Part shown: positions 4,102 through 11,249 of the stretch, piece by piece
How the letters are laid out: every line of letters begins with the position of its first letter
How positions within the stretch are numbered: the first letter of the stretch is position 1
Translations under genes and position numbers: made by a program
Source: Lachnospiraceae bacterium
GTDB taxonomy: Bacteria > Bacillota > Clostridia > Lachnospirales > Lachnospiraceae
Direction of reading: 5' to 3'
Length of the DNA stretch: 11,249 bases
Assembly (NCBI GenBank): GCA_900770785.1
Contig: CAAGLJ010000141.1
Location: 1-11,249 of the forward strand
Notes under the pieces: model-generated
The model's input: only the letters and a program-made list of their open reading frames with translations
The model's database searches: none
Told to the model about the DNA's origin: nothing

Positions 4102-5157
4102 ATGATGACATTAGGAGAAAAAATAACTTTATTGAGAAAGCAGAAAGGCTGGTCTCAGGAAGAACTGGCAGACAAATTGGATATTTCCAGACAGTCCGTT
4201 TCCAAATGGGAAAGTCTGGCTTCCGTACCTGAGCTGGATAAAATTGTTCGCTTAAGTGAGCTTTTTGAAGTTTCTACAGATTACTTGTTAAAAGAAGAAA
4301 CAGGCACTTACCCGGAAGCCTTCGGCTATTCCACAACGAATCCTGATTTTAACCAACCAGTCTCCAGAGACCCGGCTCTGGAAAAACCAGCCCCTTTACC
4401 ACTGCGTAAAATATCCTCTGAGGAAGCCAATTCCTACATAGACTTAATGAAAACTTCCTCAAAATATATTGCTTTAGGGGCTTCTTTATGCATTCTTTCT
4501 CCCACCTGCCTCATTTTGTTGGCAGGAATTTCTGAAAATGGGGGAGAGCTTTGGGATCTGTCCATTACTGAAAATGCAGCCAGTGGAATCGGTATAACCG
4601 TTCTGCTGTTAATGGTTGCCATCGCTGTAGGTATCTTTATCATTCATGGTATAAAGCTGGAAAAATATAACTATTTTGAACGGGAGAGCTTCCTTTTGGA
4701 GAATGGTTTATCAGAAGAAATTTCCCAACGTAAGGAAGCCTTTGCTTCCCACTTTGGCATCAGCATTTCCATAGGAGTTATATTATGTATCCTGGCGGCT
4801 GTGCCTTTAATCCTTCTATCTACATTTGGTGCTTCGGATATGATTATCATCATCTCCCTTGTTTTCCTGTTTGTCATTATTGCAATTGCTGTCTCTCTCT
4901 TCATTACCGCAGGAATGACCAATGAGGCTTATACCGTACTTCTGCAGATAGAAGATTATCAGCCGGAGTCAAAAAAGATTAAAAATCTGATTTCCGGCGG
5001 CTATTGGTGCATCATAGTGGCTATTTATCTGGCGGTCAGCTTTCTTAAAGGAAATTGGGAAGTTTCCTGGATTATCTGGCCTGTAGCAGGAGTAGCCTAC
5101 GCTGCTATCGTCAATATTCTGCAGGCAGTCCTGAAATACAAGCATAATACACTGTAA
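4102..5157 (+). CDS. Membrane-anchored XRE-family transcriptional regulator
   Basis: 351 residues. Residues 5-62 form an XRE helix-turn-helix (WSQEELADKLDISRQSVSKWE), followed by the usual LSELFEVSTDYLL end of this type. A polar linker (about 65-118) leads into roughly six membrane segments: about 122-142, 161-184, 218-241, 246-270, 299-315 and 321-343. HTH-plus-membrane regulators are common in Clostridia and may couple a membrane signal to transcription; the ligand is unknown. Start choice is unclear between ATG 4102 and 4105. AGGAGG at 4086-4091 is better spaced for an ATG at 4097, which only encodes Met-Thr-stop. The gene ends at the terminator it shares with nifU. Whether it belongs to the chromosome or to the element edge is not certain; I favour chromosome. 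Confidence 0.85.
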   Translation: MMTLGEKITLLRKQKGWSQEELADKLDISRQSVSKWESLASVPELDKIVRLSELFEVSTDYLLKEETGTYPEAFGYSTTNPDFNQPVSRDPALEKPAPLPLRKISSEEANSYIDLMKTSSKYIALGASLCILSPTCLILLAGISENGGELWDLSITENAASGIGITVLLLMVAIAVGIFIIHGIKLEKYNYFERESFLLENGLSEEISQRKEAFASHFGISISIGVILCILAAVPLILLSTFGASDMIIIISLVFLFVIIAIAVSLFITAGMTNEAYTVLLQIEDYQPESKKIKNLISGGYWCIIVAIYLAVSFLKGNWEVSWIIWPVAGVAYAAIVNILQAVLKYKHNTL

Positions 5158-5187
5158 AGATTTTTTCTACTATTAATAAAAAGTAAT

Positions 5188-5230
5188 AAAAAGGTGTTCC
5201 TGAAATTTCTTTCAGGAACACCTTTTTCCT
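5188..5230. terminator. Bidirectional terminator between the XRE regulator and nifU
   Basis: A perfect 18-bp stem (5188-5205 with 5210-5227) and a 4-base loop, with A-run and T-run forming the outer stem on both sides. It can stop the rightward XRE transcript and the leftward nifS-nifU transcript. Confidence 0.92.
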
Positions 5231-5262
5231 TTTACCATTTTCAGAGCAAGCCTGAATAATTT

Positions 5263-5709
5263 CTAATACTCCTCTTCCTCACCATGATCGTGAAGCTCGT
5301 CAATATCCGCTACCGGCGGCTTCAGTCCTTCAATAGTAATCCCATTTTTCTGTGCATAATCCCAGAGTGCTGCATGAATTGCCTCCTCTGCCAGAAGGGA
5401 ACAGTGTACCTTTACCGGCGGAAGTCCGTCCAGAGCTTCACAAACCGCTTTATTGGTTACTGCCAAAGCCTCCTGTACGGTTTTTCCCTTTACCAGCTCT
5501 GTCGCCATGCTGCTGGTAGCTACTGCTGCACCACAGCCAAAGGTTTTAAATTTAACATCCTGAATAATGCCGTTATCATCAATATCCAGATACATTCTCA
5601 TGATATCACCGCATTTGGCATTGCCTACGGTTCCTACTCCTTTAGCGTTCTCTATTTCTCCCATGTTTCTGGGATTGGTAAAATGATCCATAACCTTTTC
5701 TGTATACAT
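5263..5709 (-). CDS. nifU: Fe-S cluster assembly scaffold NifU/IscU
   Basis: 148 residues of the IscU-type scaffold on which Fe-S clusters are built from sulfur delivered by the neighbouring desulfurase. The three cluster-ligand cysteines are present: C33 in AKCGD, C59 in FGCGAAVATSSM and C103 in VHCSLLAEEAI. D35, known to affect cluster release, is also present. The protein ends in an acidic tail (HDHGEEEEY). The start at 5709 is chosen because MYTEKVMDHF is the normal family N-terminus and GGAGG lies 8 bases before it; the open frame upstream to 5820 (GTG) has no family similarity. It is downstream of nifS with a 140-base gap that contains an 8-bp hairpin (5731-5749) just before the ribosome site. 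Confidence 0.95.
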   Translation of the reverse strand: MYTEKVMDHFTNPRNMGEIENAKGVGTVGNAKCGDIMRMYLDIDDNGIIQDVKFKTFGCGAAVATSSMATELVKGKTVQEALAVTNKAVCEALDGLPPVKVHCSLLAEEAIHAALWDYAQKNGITIEGLKPPVADIDELHDHGEEEEY

Positions 5710-5730
5710 TTTCTTTTCCTCCATCCGGGA

Positions 5731-5749
5731 ATTTGGGACTTTCCCAAAT
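5731..5749 (-). promoter_or_regulatory. Small hairpin in the nifS-nifU gap
   Basis: ATTTGGGA (5731-5738) and TCCCAAAT (5742-5749) form an 8-bp stem with a 3-base loop, just upstream of the nifU ribosome site. It has no U-run and could be a processing or stability element that adjusts the nifU to nifS ratio. Confidence 0.4.
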
Positions 5750-5849
5750 CCTCTCCACATACATACTCTTATTCTTATCTGTTTTTTTATCTTAAAACAG
5801 TCTCCACTATGCTTAAGCACAATGTCGAAACTGCCTCTTTCCTTATTCT

Positions 5850-7037
5850 TTATGCTTCTTTATTCTTCTTCACGAAATCTTCGTAAAGAGGAGACATATC
5901 TCTCAACCGTTTAACAATGCCCTTTAAGGTATCTACGGTGTAGTCCAGTTCCTCTCTTGTGGTTTCCTCTGACAGAGTCAGACGCAGAGAGCCATGAGCA
6001 ATCTCATGGGGAAGGCCGATAGCCATCAATACATGAGAAGGATCCAGAGAACCGGAAGTGCAGGCAGAACCGCTGCTTCCACAGATACCCGCCTGATCCA
6101 GCATAATCAGCAGGGACTCTCCTTCAATAAAAGAAAAGGAGAAATTTGCATTATTGGGCAGCCTGTTGGTTCTATGTCCATTTAATTTGGTATAGGGAAC
6201 CTCTGCCATCACCTTCTCAATCAGATAATCACGTAAGCCGGACACCTTTTTGGCTGCCTCATCCATATGCTCTAAAGCCAGCTCTGTAGCCTTTCCCATC
6301 CCTACGATACCGGGTACATTATGGGTTCCTGCTCTTCTTCTTCTCTCCTGGGCTCCTCCATGAATAAAGGCTCCGATTTTTACGCCTCGGCGGATATACA
6401 TCACTCCGATACCTTTGGGACCATGAATCTTATGCCCGCTGGCACTGAGCATATCAATATTCATCTCATCAACATTTATGGGAATATGTCCAAAAGCCTG
6501 AACTGCATCGGTATGAAAAAGTACCTTATGCTCTTTGGCAATGGCTCCAATTTCCTTTAAGGGCTGAATGGTTCCGATTTCATTATTCGCTGCCATAATA
6601 GAAATTAAAATGGTATCCGGTCTGATCGCTGCCTTCAGTTCATCCAGCTTAACCACTCCATCCTCGTCCACACCCACATAGGTAACCTCAAACCCCCGTT
6701 TTTCCAGGTATTCACAGGTGTGTAAAACAGCATGATGCTCAATGGCAGAGGTAATGATATGCTTTCCCTTTTTCTCATTAGCTTCTGCTGTGGCAACCAA
6801 TGCCCAGTTATCCGATTCGGAGCCTCCTCCGGTAAAATAAATCTCTTCCGTCTTTGCTCCAATTGCCTCTGCAATCACCTTCCTGGCCTGATCCACTGCC
6901 TGCTCTGCCTTTTTGGCAAAGCTGTAAAAAGCGGAAGGATTACCGAAGTTGTCCTCCAAATAAGGCAGCATGGCCTGTACTGCCTCCGGTGCCGGTTTTG
7001 TGGTTGCTGCATTATCCAAATAAATTAATTTACTCAT
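5850..7037 (-). CDS. nifS: Cysteine desulfurase NifS/IscS
   Basis: 395 residues of a class V PLP enzyme that takes sulfur from cysteine, releasing alanine, and passes it to the scaffold. K203 in SGHKIHGPKG is the PLP lysine, H101 (AIEHHAVLH) stacks on the cofactor, D177 (HTDAVQA) contacts the pyridine nitrogen, and C326 in SGSACTSGS is the persulfide cysteine in the mobile loop. Start MSKLIYLDNAATT at 7037 is supported by GGAGG with a 5-base spacer; an open frame to a TTG at 7109 lacks similarity. It is the first gene of the nifS-nifU pair. No iscR/Rrf2 regulator or mnmA gene is adjacent, so the pair probably serves general Fe-S assembly. Confidence 0.96.
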   Translation of the reverse strand: MSKLIYLDNAATTKPAPEAVQAMLPYLEDNFGNPSAFYSFAKKAEQAVDQARKVIAEAIGAKTEEIYFTGGGSESDNWALVATAEANEKKGKHIITSAIEHHAVLHTCEYLEKRGFEVTYVGVDEDGVVKLDELKAAIRPDTILISIMAANNEIGTIQPLKEIGAIAKEHKVLFHTDAVQAFGHIPINVDEMNIDMLSASGHKIHGPKGIGVMYIRRGVKIGAFIHGGAQERRRRAGTHNVPGIVGMGKATELALEHMDEAAKKVSGLRDYLIEKVMAEVPYTKLNGHRTNRLPNNANFSFSFIEGESLLIMLDQAGICGSSGSACTSGSLDPSHVLMAIGLPHEIAHGSLRLTLSEETTREELDYTVDTLKGIVKRLRDMSPLYEDFVKKNKEA

Positions 7038-7102
7038 CTTTTCCTCCATTCCAAAGCATTTTACGCTGTCTGTCCTTTCTTCCAAAAACAGCCTTTTTCT
7101 AT

Positions 7103-7126
7103 AATACAAAACAATACAAAATACAA
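7103..7126. repeat. Triple AATACAA direct repeat in the nifS leader
   Basis: AATACAA occurs at 7103-7109, 7113-7119 and 7120-7126. Read on the minus strand these are TTGTATT repeats between the nifS promoter and its start codon, one of them next to TATTAT. They may be a binding site or a low-complexity accident. Confidence 0.4.
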
Positions 7127-7148
7127 TTCATTTAATTCCTACCGGATT

Positions 7149-7178
7149 AGTATAGATTCACTTCTACCCTTTCGTCAA
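7149..7178 (-). promoter_or_regulatory. Promoter of nifS-nifU
   Basis: On the minus strand TTGACG (7178-7173) and TATACT (7154-7149) with an 18-base spacer, about 110 bases before the nifS start. An imperfect inverted repeat, TACCCTT with AAGGGGTA, overlaps the -35, a possible operator. Confidence 0.6.
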
Positions 7179-7252
7179 GGGGTATTTTCCATATGTTGCC
7201 TATGTTTGTGAGAAAATACAAAAAATATACCTGTAATTTACTACTTTTGTCC

Positions 7253-7280
7253 AAAAAAAGAAAGCCCTGCACAGGCTTTT
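7253..7280 (-). terminator. Terminator after the YczE-type membrane gene
   Basis: On the minus strand AAAGCCTG and CAGGGCTTT form a stem with one bulged base and a tight loop, followed by C and seven U (7259-7253). It should end the leftward transcript before the nifS promoter. Confidence 0.75.
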
Positions 7281-7317
7281 GGATATTTTCCATAAAAGCA
7301 GCTGTCGGTCCTTCTTT

Positions 7318-7968
7318 TCAGCTTTCTTCTTTTTTACCGTCCACTATTCTCTCTATCCTTCCATAAAACAGACCAATTAAAGGACCTAAAAACAGGGTGA
7401 TAATTATGGTTCCCACACCAATCTCTCCCCCCAGTAAGAATGCCAGAACCACACAGATTACGTCAAACAGGATTTTTGCCATGCCTAATCTCATCCCCCG
7501 CTCTCCCAGAGCCTTCACCAAATCGTCCGGCGGATTGGGTGGAAAAACCGATTTCATATAGCAGGCTGCACAAAAAGCAATAATAACGGTTCCCAAAAGC
7601 ATAAGGACTATGGAAGAGAGAAAATTATTGCCTTGCACTGCCGCAAAAACTCTCTTCCATATATCCGTAAAAATGCCCATAAAAAAAGAAGCAATAAACG
7701 TTTCCAGCCTGGGATGGGCCCTTCGCAGACAGGCACCAATCAGAATATACACAATGGAGCTTCCATAGATGGCATAAGAGGTTTTTATCTTTAAAATTTC
7801 CGCCAGTACAAAATTAAGAGCATCATAGCCTCCTGCTCCCAAATGAGCATTGATGGTCAGTACCACTCCCACCGGTATGATGGCCACTCCCACAAAATAG
7901 AGAATCAGATTGCTGATTTTCTGTTTACTATTCAGACTTTTCCATTGCTTAATCATCATTCTCTCCAT
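7318..7968 (-). CDS. YczE/YitT-type integral membrane protein
   Basis: Up to 216 residues with about six membrane segments (roughly 19-39, 65-82, 88-104, 116-138, 164-181, 184-202). The motifs GAGGYDALN (44-52) and FPPNPPDDL (142-150) match Firmicutes YczE-like proteins, a family without a defined biochemical role as far as I know. Three start codons lie close together: 7968, 7959 and 7956. GGAG inside the first codons is spaced 6 bases from the ATG at 7956, so the true start may be there, giving 212 residues. It lies about 60 bases after the fucosidase gene and could be read from it or from its own weak promoter. Confidence 0.85.
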   Translation of the reverse strand: MERMMIKQWKSLNSKQKISNLILYFVGVAIIPVGVVLTINAHLGAGGYDALNFVLAEILKIKTSYAIYGSSIVYILIGACLRRAHPRLETFIASFFMGIFTDIWKRVFAAVQGNNFLSSIVLMLLGTVIIAFCAACYMKSVFPPNPPDDLVKALGERGMRLGMAKILFDVICVVLAFLLGGEIGVGTIIITLFLGPLIGLFYGRIERIVDGKKEES

Positions 7969-7975
7969 CCCTAAG

Positions 7976-8020
7976 CGTTTAATCCTCCAACAGCTTAAAC
8001 GAAAAATATCGGAGAGTCAA
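7976..8020 (-). promoter_or_regulatory. Weak candidate promoter with dyad before the YczE-type gene
   Basis: On the minus strand TTGACT (8020-8015) is followed after 17 bases by TAAGCT (7997-7992), a poor -10. An inverted pair CGTTTAA (7976-7982) / TTAAACG (7995-8001) overlaps it. It may be an operator or a weak hairpin. Confidence 0.3.
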
Positions 8021-8028
8021 GGTAAACT

Positions 8029-9336
8029 TTATTTCTTTACGATAATCTTCAGAACCGTATCTTTCTTATCCGGCAAGGGATAGGTGAACACAGGATCCTC
8101 CCCAAAGGAAACGAAGGCCACATCCGTATAGAGTGCTGTATTCCATGCCTCCCCCCTGTTCATCTGCGTGCCGTCCGCCACATAATATACCGCCTCCAGC
8201 TTATCCGGAGCAATACCGTACAGCGGAAGAGCCCCCAGAGGTGCCTCATAAACATGGGCATAGATAATATCCCCCTTCCTGGTATATCTTCCCCACTCCG
8301 GCTTGGGCAGCTCACAAATATCTGCTCCATAGATACTTTCCTTGTTTTTCTCCATCCATTTCCCGATTTCCTTCAGGATTCTGACGCTCTCCTCAGGAAT
8401 ATTTCCTCTGGCATCAGGACCCACATTAAGGATCATATTGCCGCCCTTGCTGACACACTCCACCAGCTTCCTGATAAGCATATCTGCCGGTTTAAATTCA
8501 TGATCGAAGTTACAGTAGCACCAGTGATTGTTCATGGTAGCACAAAGTTCCCAGGGTATCATCTCCCCCAGCTCATCCCGGATTCCATAGGGCGGAATAA
8601 TCTGTTCCGGACTGGCAAAATCACCGCTGGTAATCTTAGGATTGGCTGTGGCAATACTGCCATGATTATCCCCCGCCCCCTCCAGGCGGTTATCAATAAT
8701 TACCTCCGGCTGATATTTGCGAACCATTTTGATTAATTCCTCTGCCTTCCATTTTTCTCCACACATATCGTCATAGGAAAAATCAAACCAGAGAATATCC
8801 AGCTTTCCATAGCCCGTTACCAGCTCCTTAACCTGTCCATGCATATATTCCAGGTACCGGTCAAAATCTATTTTCTCATCCTCATACTCTTTGCGGTTTC
8901 TCATGGGATGCTGCCTGTCTCCGTATTTGGGAAAATCGGGATGATGCCAGTCAATAATAGAAAAATACAGGCCCACCTTAAGGCCTTCCTCGCGGCAGGC
9001 CTCCACAAACTCCTTCACCAGATCTCTTCCCGCCTTCGTATTGGTTGCCTTATATTCGGTCAATGCTGAATCAAACAGGCAGAAGCCATCGTGGTGCTTA
9101 GCCGTCAGAACAACATACTTCATTCCTGCCTCTTTAGCCAGCCTTACCCATTTTCGGGGATCATAGTCCACCGGATCGAAAAGGTGGAAATAGGGCTCAT
9201 ATTCCTCTACCGTCATTTCTTTGTGGGACATTACCCATTCTCCACAGGCGGGAATAGAATAGATTCCCCAATGGATAAACATACCAAAGCGGTCATGTCT
9301 GAACCACCTGGTTCTTTCTCTTATTTCCTGATTCAA
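8029..9336 (-). CDS. GH29 alpha-L-fucosidase, cytoplasmic
   Basis: 435 residues with the GH29 pattern: FGMFIHWGIYSIPACGEW (17-34), TAKHHDGFCLFDS (78-90), LDILWFDFSYDD (179-190) and KGGNMILNVGPDARGNIP (297-314). D185 in WFDF is at the position of the catalytic nucleophile of the family. No signal peptide or membrane segment is seen, so the substrate must be imported, which fits the transporter permease upstream. The frame opens with TTG at 9336, 8 bases after AGGAGG; no ATG is closer to the conserved start. It follows the oxidoreductase gene by 33 bases and is the third readable gene of the operon. Length is typical for the compact GH29 enzymes. Linkage specificity cannot be read from sequence. 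Confidence 0.93.
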   Translation of the reverse strand: MNQEIRERTRWFRHDRFGMFIHWGIYSIPACGEWVMSHKEMTVEEYEPYFHLFDPVDYDPRKWVRLAKEAGMKYVVLTAKHHDGFCLFDSALTEYKATNTKAGRDLVKEFVEACREEGLKVGLYFSIIDWHHPDFPKYGDRQHPMRNRKEYEDEKIDFDRYLEYMHGQVKELVTGYGKLDILWFDFSYDDMCGEKWKAEELIKMVRKYQPEVIIDNRLEGAGDNHGSIATANPKITSGDFASPEQIIPPYGIRDELGEMIPWELCATMNNHWCYCNFDHEFKPADMLIRKLVECVSKGGNMILNVGPDARGNIPEESVRILKEIGKWMEKNKESIYGADICELPKPEWGRYTRKGDIIYAHVYEAPLGALPLYGIAPDKLEAVYYVADGTQMNRGEAWNTALYTDVAFVSFGEDPVFTYPLPDKKDTVLKIIVKK

Positions 9337-9369
9337 GTCTTTTTCCTCCTGCTTTATGCTTTTTATAAA

Positions 9370-10614
9370 CTACAATTCAATTACCTTTCCTCCGGCAAGC
9401 CGGCTTTCCTCAGCGGCAAAAGCGATAAGATGGCTCTCAATAGCCTCCAGTGCCTTACTTACACTTTCTGACTGTCTTCCCGAAGAAATCAGACCTACCA
9501 GCTCCCGCATCATGGCCTCATCGCTTCCGCTGTGACCGGTTCTGGGAGTATTCAGTTTCCAGACATTCCTGTTTCCGGTAAGAAAATCCACCACCTGAAT
9601 ACTGTCGTCCTCCATTCTTCCCGTCAGCTCCCCTCTGGTTCCCTGGATGGTAATGGTTCTCTCGCATAAATTGGTAAAGGCACACATAGTCAGGCTGACG
9701 GTAAGGCCACCTTCAAATTCCATATTCACTACCTGATGATCCACCACATCATTATCACAATGATAAACACATCTTCCGTAGGGACCCGTCTGCAAGGCCT
9801 TCAGTAAATCCTCCCTGCTCTCCCCCATGGTTACGATTTTGCGAAAGCCTCCTGTCTCGGCCTGGGGATGCTCCTCATAGAAGCGGGGCGCAAAGAAGGG
9901 ACAGCTCTCTTTATGGGGACAGCCGTCGGTACACCTCTTCGGTGCTCCCACAGGTGCATTCTCCGATTTGAAATGGGTCAGCCTGCCAAAGCTGGAGAGC
10001 CTTTTGCATTTTCTGCCTGTCAAATAAAGCAATATATCAAAATCATGACAGCATTTTGCCAGAATCATAGGACAGCTTTCCTTACGGTTGGACCAGTTGC
10101 CTCTGACAAAGCTGTGAGCCATATGCCAGAATCCCACACTTTCCATGTGCTGAATGTTTACCAGTTCTCCCAATACCTTACTGTCAATAATTTCCTTTAT
10201 CTTTCTGAAAAAGGGGGAATAACGGAGCACATGAGATACACTGATCAGTCCCGGATATGCGGCTGTTTCCTTCTTAAGCTCGATTAGTTCCTCCTTTATG
10301 GGACTGACGGGCTTTTCACAAAGAATGTCATAGCCTGACTCCATAGCCCTTCTCATGGGCTCCACATGCAGCTGATCCTGAGTACAGATCAATACACAGT
10401 CTGCCAGTCTGGGAAAGGCCAAAAGCTCCTTCCAATCCGACACTGCATACCTGTCCTCAATACCATGCTTAAGGGCAAATTCCCTTCTTCTATCCTCTCT
10501 GGGCTCTGCCACTCCTACAAAAGACAGTTCTCCAGGATATTTCAGCGCATAGGAGGCATAAGCCTCTGCCCCCCGATTTCCTGCTCCAATCAATATTGCT
10601 GTTACCTGCTTCAT
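9370..10614 (-). CDS. Gfo/Idh/MocA-family NAD(P)-dependent sugar oxidoreductase
   Basis: 414 residues. The N-terminal Rossmann fold shows GAGNRG (10-15) and an acidic residue at the end of strand 2 (VAEPRED). EKP (100-102) holds the conserved lysine, and CCHDFDIL (188-195) is the usual His/Asp active-site region. The C-terminal part is the substrate-binding sheet. An unusual cysteine cluster C228-x3-C232-x5-C238 (RCTDGCPHKESC) with C282 and C286 may bind metal. ATG 10614 is chosen because MKQVTAILIGAGNRG is the family N-terminus and AAGGAG lies 8 bases before it; an upstream TTG at 10668 lacks support. It probably oxidises or epimerises a sugar or sugar acid released in this operon; substrate unknown. 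Confidence 0.92.
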   Translation of the reverse strand: MKQVTAILIGAGNRGAEAYASYALKYPGELSFVGVAEPREDRRREFALKHGIEDRYAVSDWKELLAFPRLADCVLICTQDQLHVEPMRRAMESGYDILCEKPVSPIKEELIELKKETAAYPGLISVSHVLRYSPFFRKIKEIIDSKVLGELVNIQHMESVGFWHMAHSFVRGNWSNRKESCPMILAKCCHDFDILLYLTGRKCKRLSSFGRLTHFKSENAPVGAPKRCTDGCPHKESCPFFAPRFYEEHPQAETGGFRKIVTMGESREDLLKALQTGPYGRCVYHCDNDVVDHQVVNMEFEGGLTVSLTMCAFTNLCERTITIQGTRGELTGRMEDDSIQVVDFLTGNRNVWKLNTPRTGHSGSDEAMMRELVGLISSGRQSESVSKALEAIESHLIAFAAEESRLAGGKVIEL

Positions 10615-10630
10615 TCTTACCTCTCCTTCC

Positions 10631-10645
10631 GCTGCCATAGGCAGC
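10631..10645. repeat. Hairpin before the oxidoreductase ribosome site
   Basis: GCTGCC (10631-10636) and GGCAGC (10640-10645) form a 6-bp GC-rich stem with a 3-base loop in the 86-base gap after the permease gene, ending just upstream of GGAAGGAG. On the minus strand no U-run follows, so it is more likely an mRNA stabiliser than a terminator. Confidence 0.45.
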
Positions 10646-10700
10646 ATTTTTCTGTCAATCTTAGCCAAATAAATTACTGCCTGACAATTCCTCCAGCTCT

Positions 10701-11249
10701 CTATCCTTTTACTGCACCTCCGGAAAGAGCCTCAATGAAGTATTTGCTGAACAGACAAAAAATCACTACCGGAGGAATAATAATTACCACAATAGCAGAT
10801 AAAAGTCCATTGTAATCCGTTCTGAAGCTGGTGGTAAACTGAGAAAGGATAGCCGGTACCGTCATCTTACTTCTGTCGATAACCACCAGTGAGGACCAGT
10901 AAAATTCATTCCACAGCTGTAACCAGTTTAAAATAGCGGCAGTCATAATGCCCGGTCTGGCTATAGGCAGGATCACCTTGGTAAAATTCTGCCAGTATGT
11001 ACACCCATCTATTCTTGCTGCCTCATCCAGCTCTGTTGGAATAATCGCAAAATAATTTCGGATCACCATAAAGCTGATGGCAATGCCGATACAGGAATAG
11101 ATGAGAACCAGCCCCGTTCTGGTATTAAACAGCCCAAACTTCTTGATAAGATTGTAGATAGGAAAGGTCAGGGCCGACGGCGGTACGAACATGGTCGCCA
11201 TAAAAGCTGCTGTAATCAGTCCCCTTCCCGGAAATTTAAATCTTGCTAC
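10701..11249 (-). CDS. Sugar ABC transporter permease, MalG/CUT1 type, 5' end outside the window
   Basis: The frame is open to the window edge, so the start is upstream; 182 residues of the C-terminal part are visible. The EAA loop that docks to the ATPase is clear: ELDEAARIDG... with ILP at the end (E76-A77-A78, G82, then L94-P95 of the visible part). Membrane segments lie at about 43-68, 98-120 and 145-166. The end FIEALSGGAVKG is typical of MalG/UgpE-type permeases. An internal Met at 11201 is not the start, because the similarity continues upstream (RFKFPGRGLITAAFMATMFVPP). It precedes the oxidoreductase and fucosidase genes on the same strand, which suggests import of a fucosylated or related oligosaccharide. 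Confidence 0.93.
   Translation of the reverse strand, partial: VARFKFPGRGLITAAFMATMFVPPSALTFPIYNLIKKFGLFNTRTGLVLIYSCIGIAISFMVIRNYFAIIPTELDEAARIDGCTYWQNFTKVILPIARPGIMTAAILNWLQLWNEFYWSSLVVIDRSKMTVPAILSQFTTSFRTDYNGLLSAIVVIIIPPVVIFCLFSKYFIEALSGGAVKG

Noticed and set aside
5710..5820. N-terminal extension of NifU from a GTG at 5820
   Set aside because: The additional 37 residues show no family similarity, and a well-spaced GGAGG precedes the normal start MYTEKV at 5709.
5284..5886. 200-codon + strand frame over nifU and the nifS-nifU gap
   Set aside because: It is antisense to the clearly conserved NifU; the protein looks like random translation.
7038..7109. N-terminal extension of NifS from a TTG at 7109
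   Set aside because: The conserved protein begins at MSKLIYLDNAATT with its own ribosome site; the extension lies in the leader repeats.

Overview
The window reads as a junction between the end of a temperate prophage (or closely related integrative element) and chromosome of a Gram-positive Clostridia-type bacterium, most likely a gut Lachnospiraceae relative. The grounds are strong AGGAGG ribosome binding sites, TTGACA/TATAAT promoters, clostridial-style XRE regulators, a nifS-nifU Fe-S pair, a YczE-type membrane protein and a GH29 fucosidase operon. Positions 1 to about 3,800-4,000 are visibly more AT-rich than the sugar and Fe-S genes to the right.

Element part. A lysogeny switch lies at 312-1603. 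A short Cro-like HTH protein is read leftward, followed by the start of an early gene cut by the window edge. A 320-residue CI-type repressor with a self-cleaving S24 domain is read rightward. Facing promoters and a 22-bp dyad lie between them. A small zinc-ribbon gene follows at 1655. Positions 2621-3787 encode a tyrosine integrase with an N-terminal zinc ribbon, next to a repeat-rich stretch that probably holds the attachment site.

Most unusual part. The 717 bases between the zinc-ribbon gene and the integrase (1904-2620) look empty but are dense with small genes. Two tiny hydrophobic peptides are readable on the + strand: 26 residues of the putative holin-like toxin type, and 31 residues with a less certain start. 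Three consecutive minus-strand transcription units each have a promoter and an intrinsic terminator. One ends across the 3' end of the first toxin gene, one covers the whole second peptide gene, and one has no visible partner. The hairpins pair through G-U wobbles only when read on the minus strand, which fixes their direction. I interpret this as a cluster of type I toxin-antitoxin modules inside a prophage.

Chromosomal part. A membrane-anchored XRE regulator (4102-5157, +) shares an 18-bp bidirectional terminator with the Fe-S pair nifS-nifU (5263-7037, -), which has its own promoter near 7150-7178. To the right, all on the minus strand, are the end of a sugar ABC transporter permease (cut by the window edge), a Gfo/Idh/MocA oxidoreductase, a cytoplasmic GH29 alpha-L-fucosidase with a TTG start, and a YczE-type membrane protein. 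The first three look like one operon for importing and breaking down fucosylated sugars.
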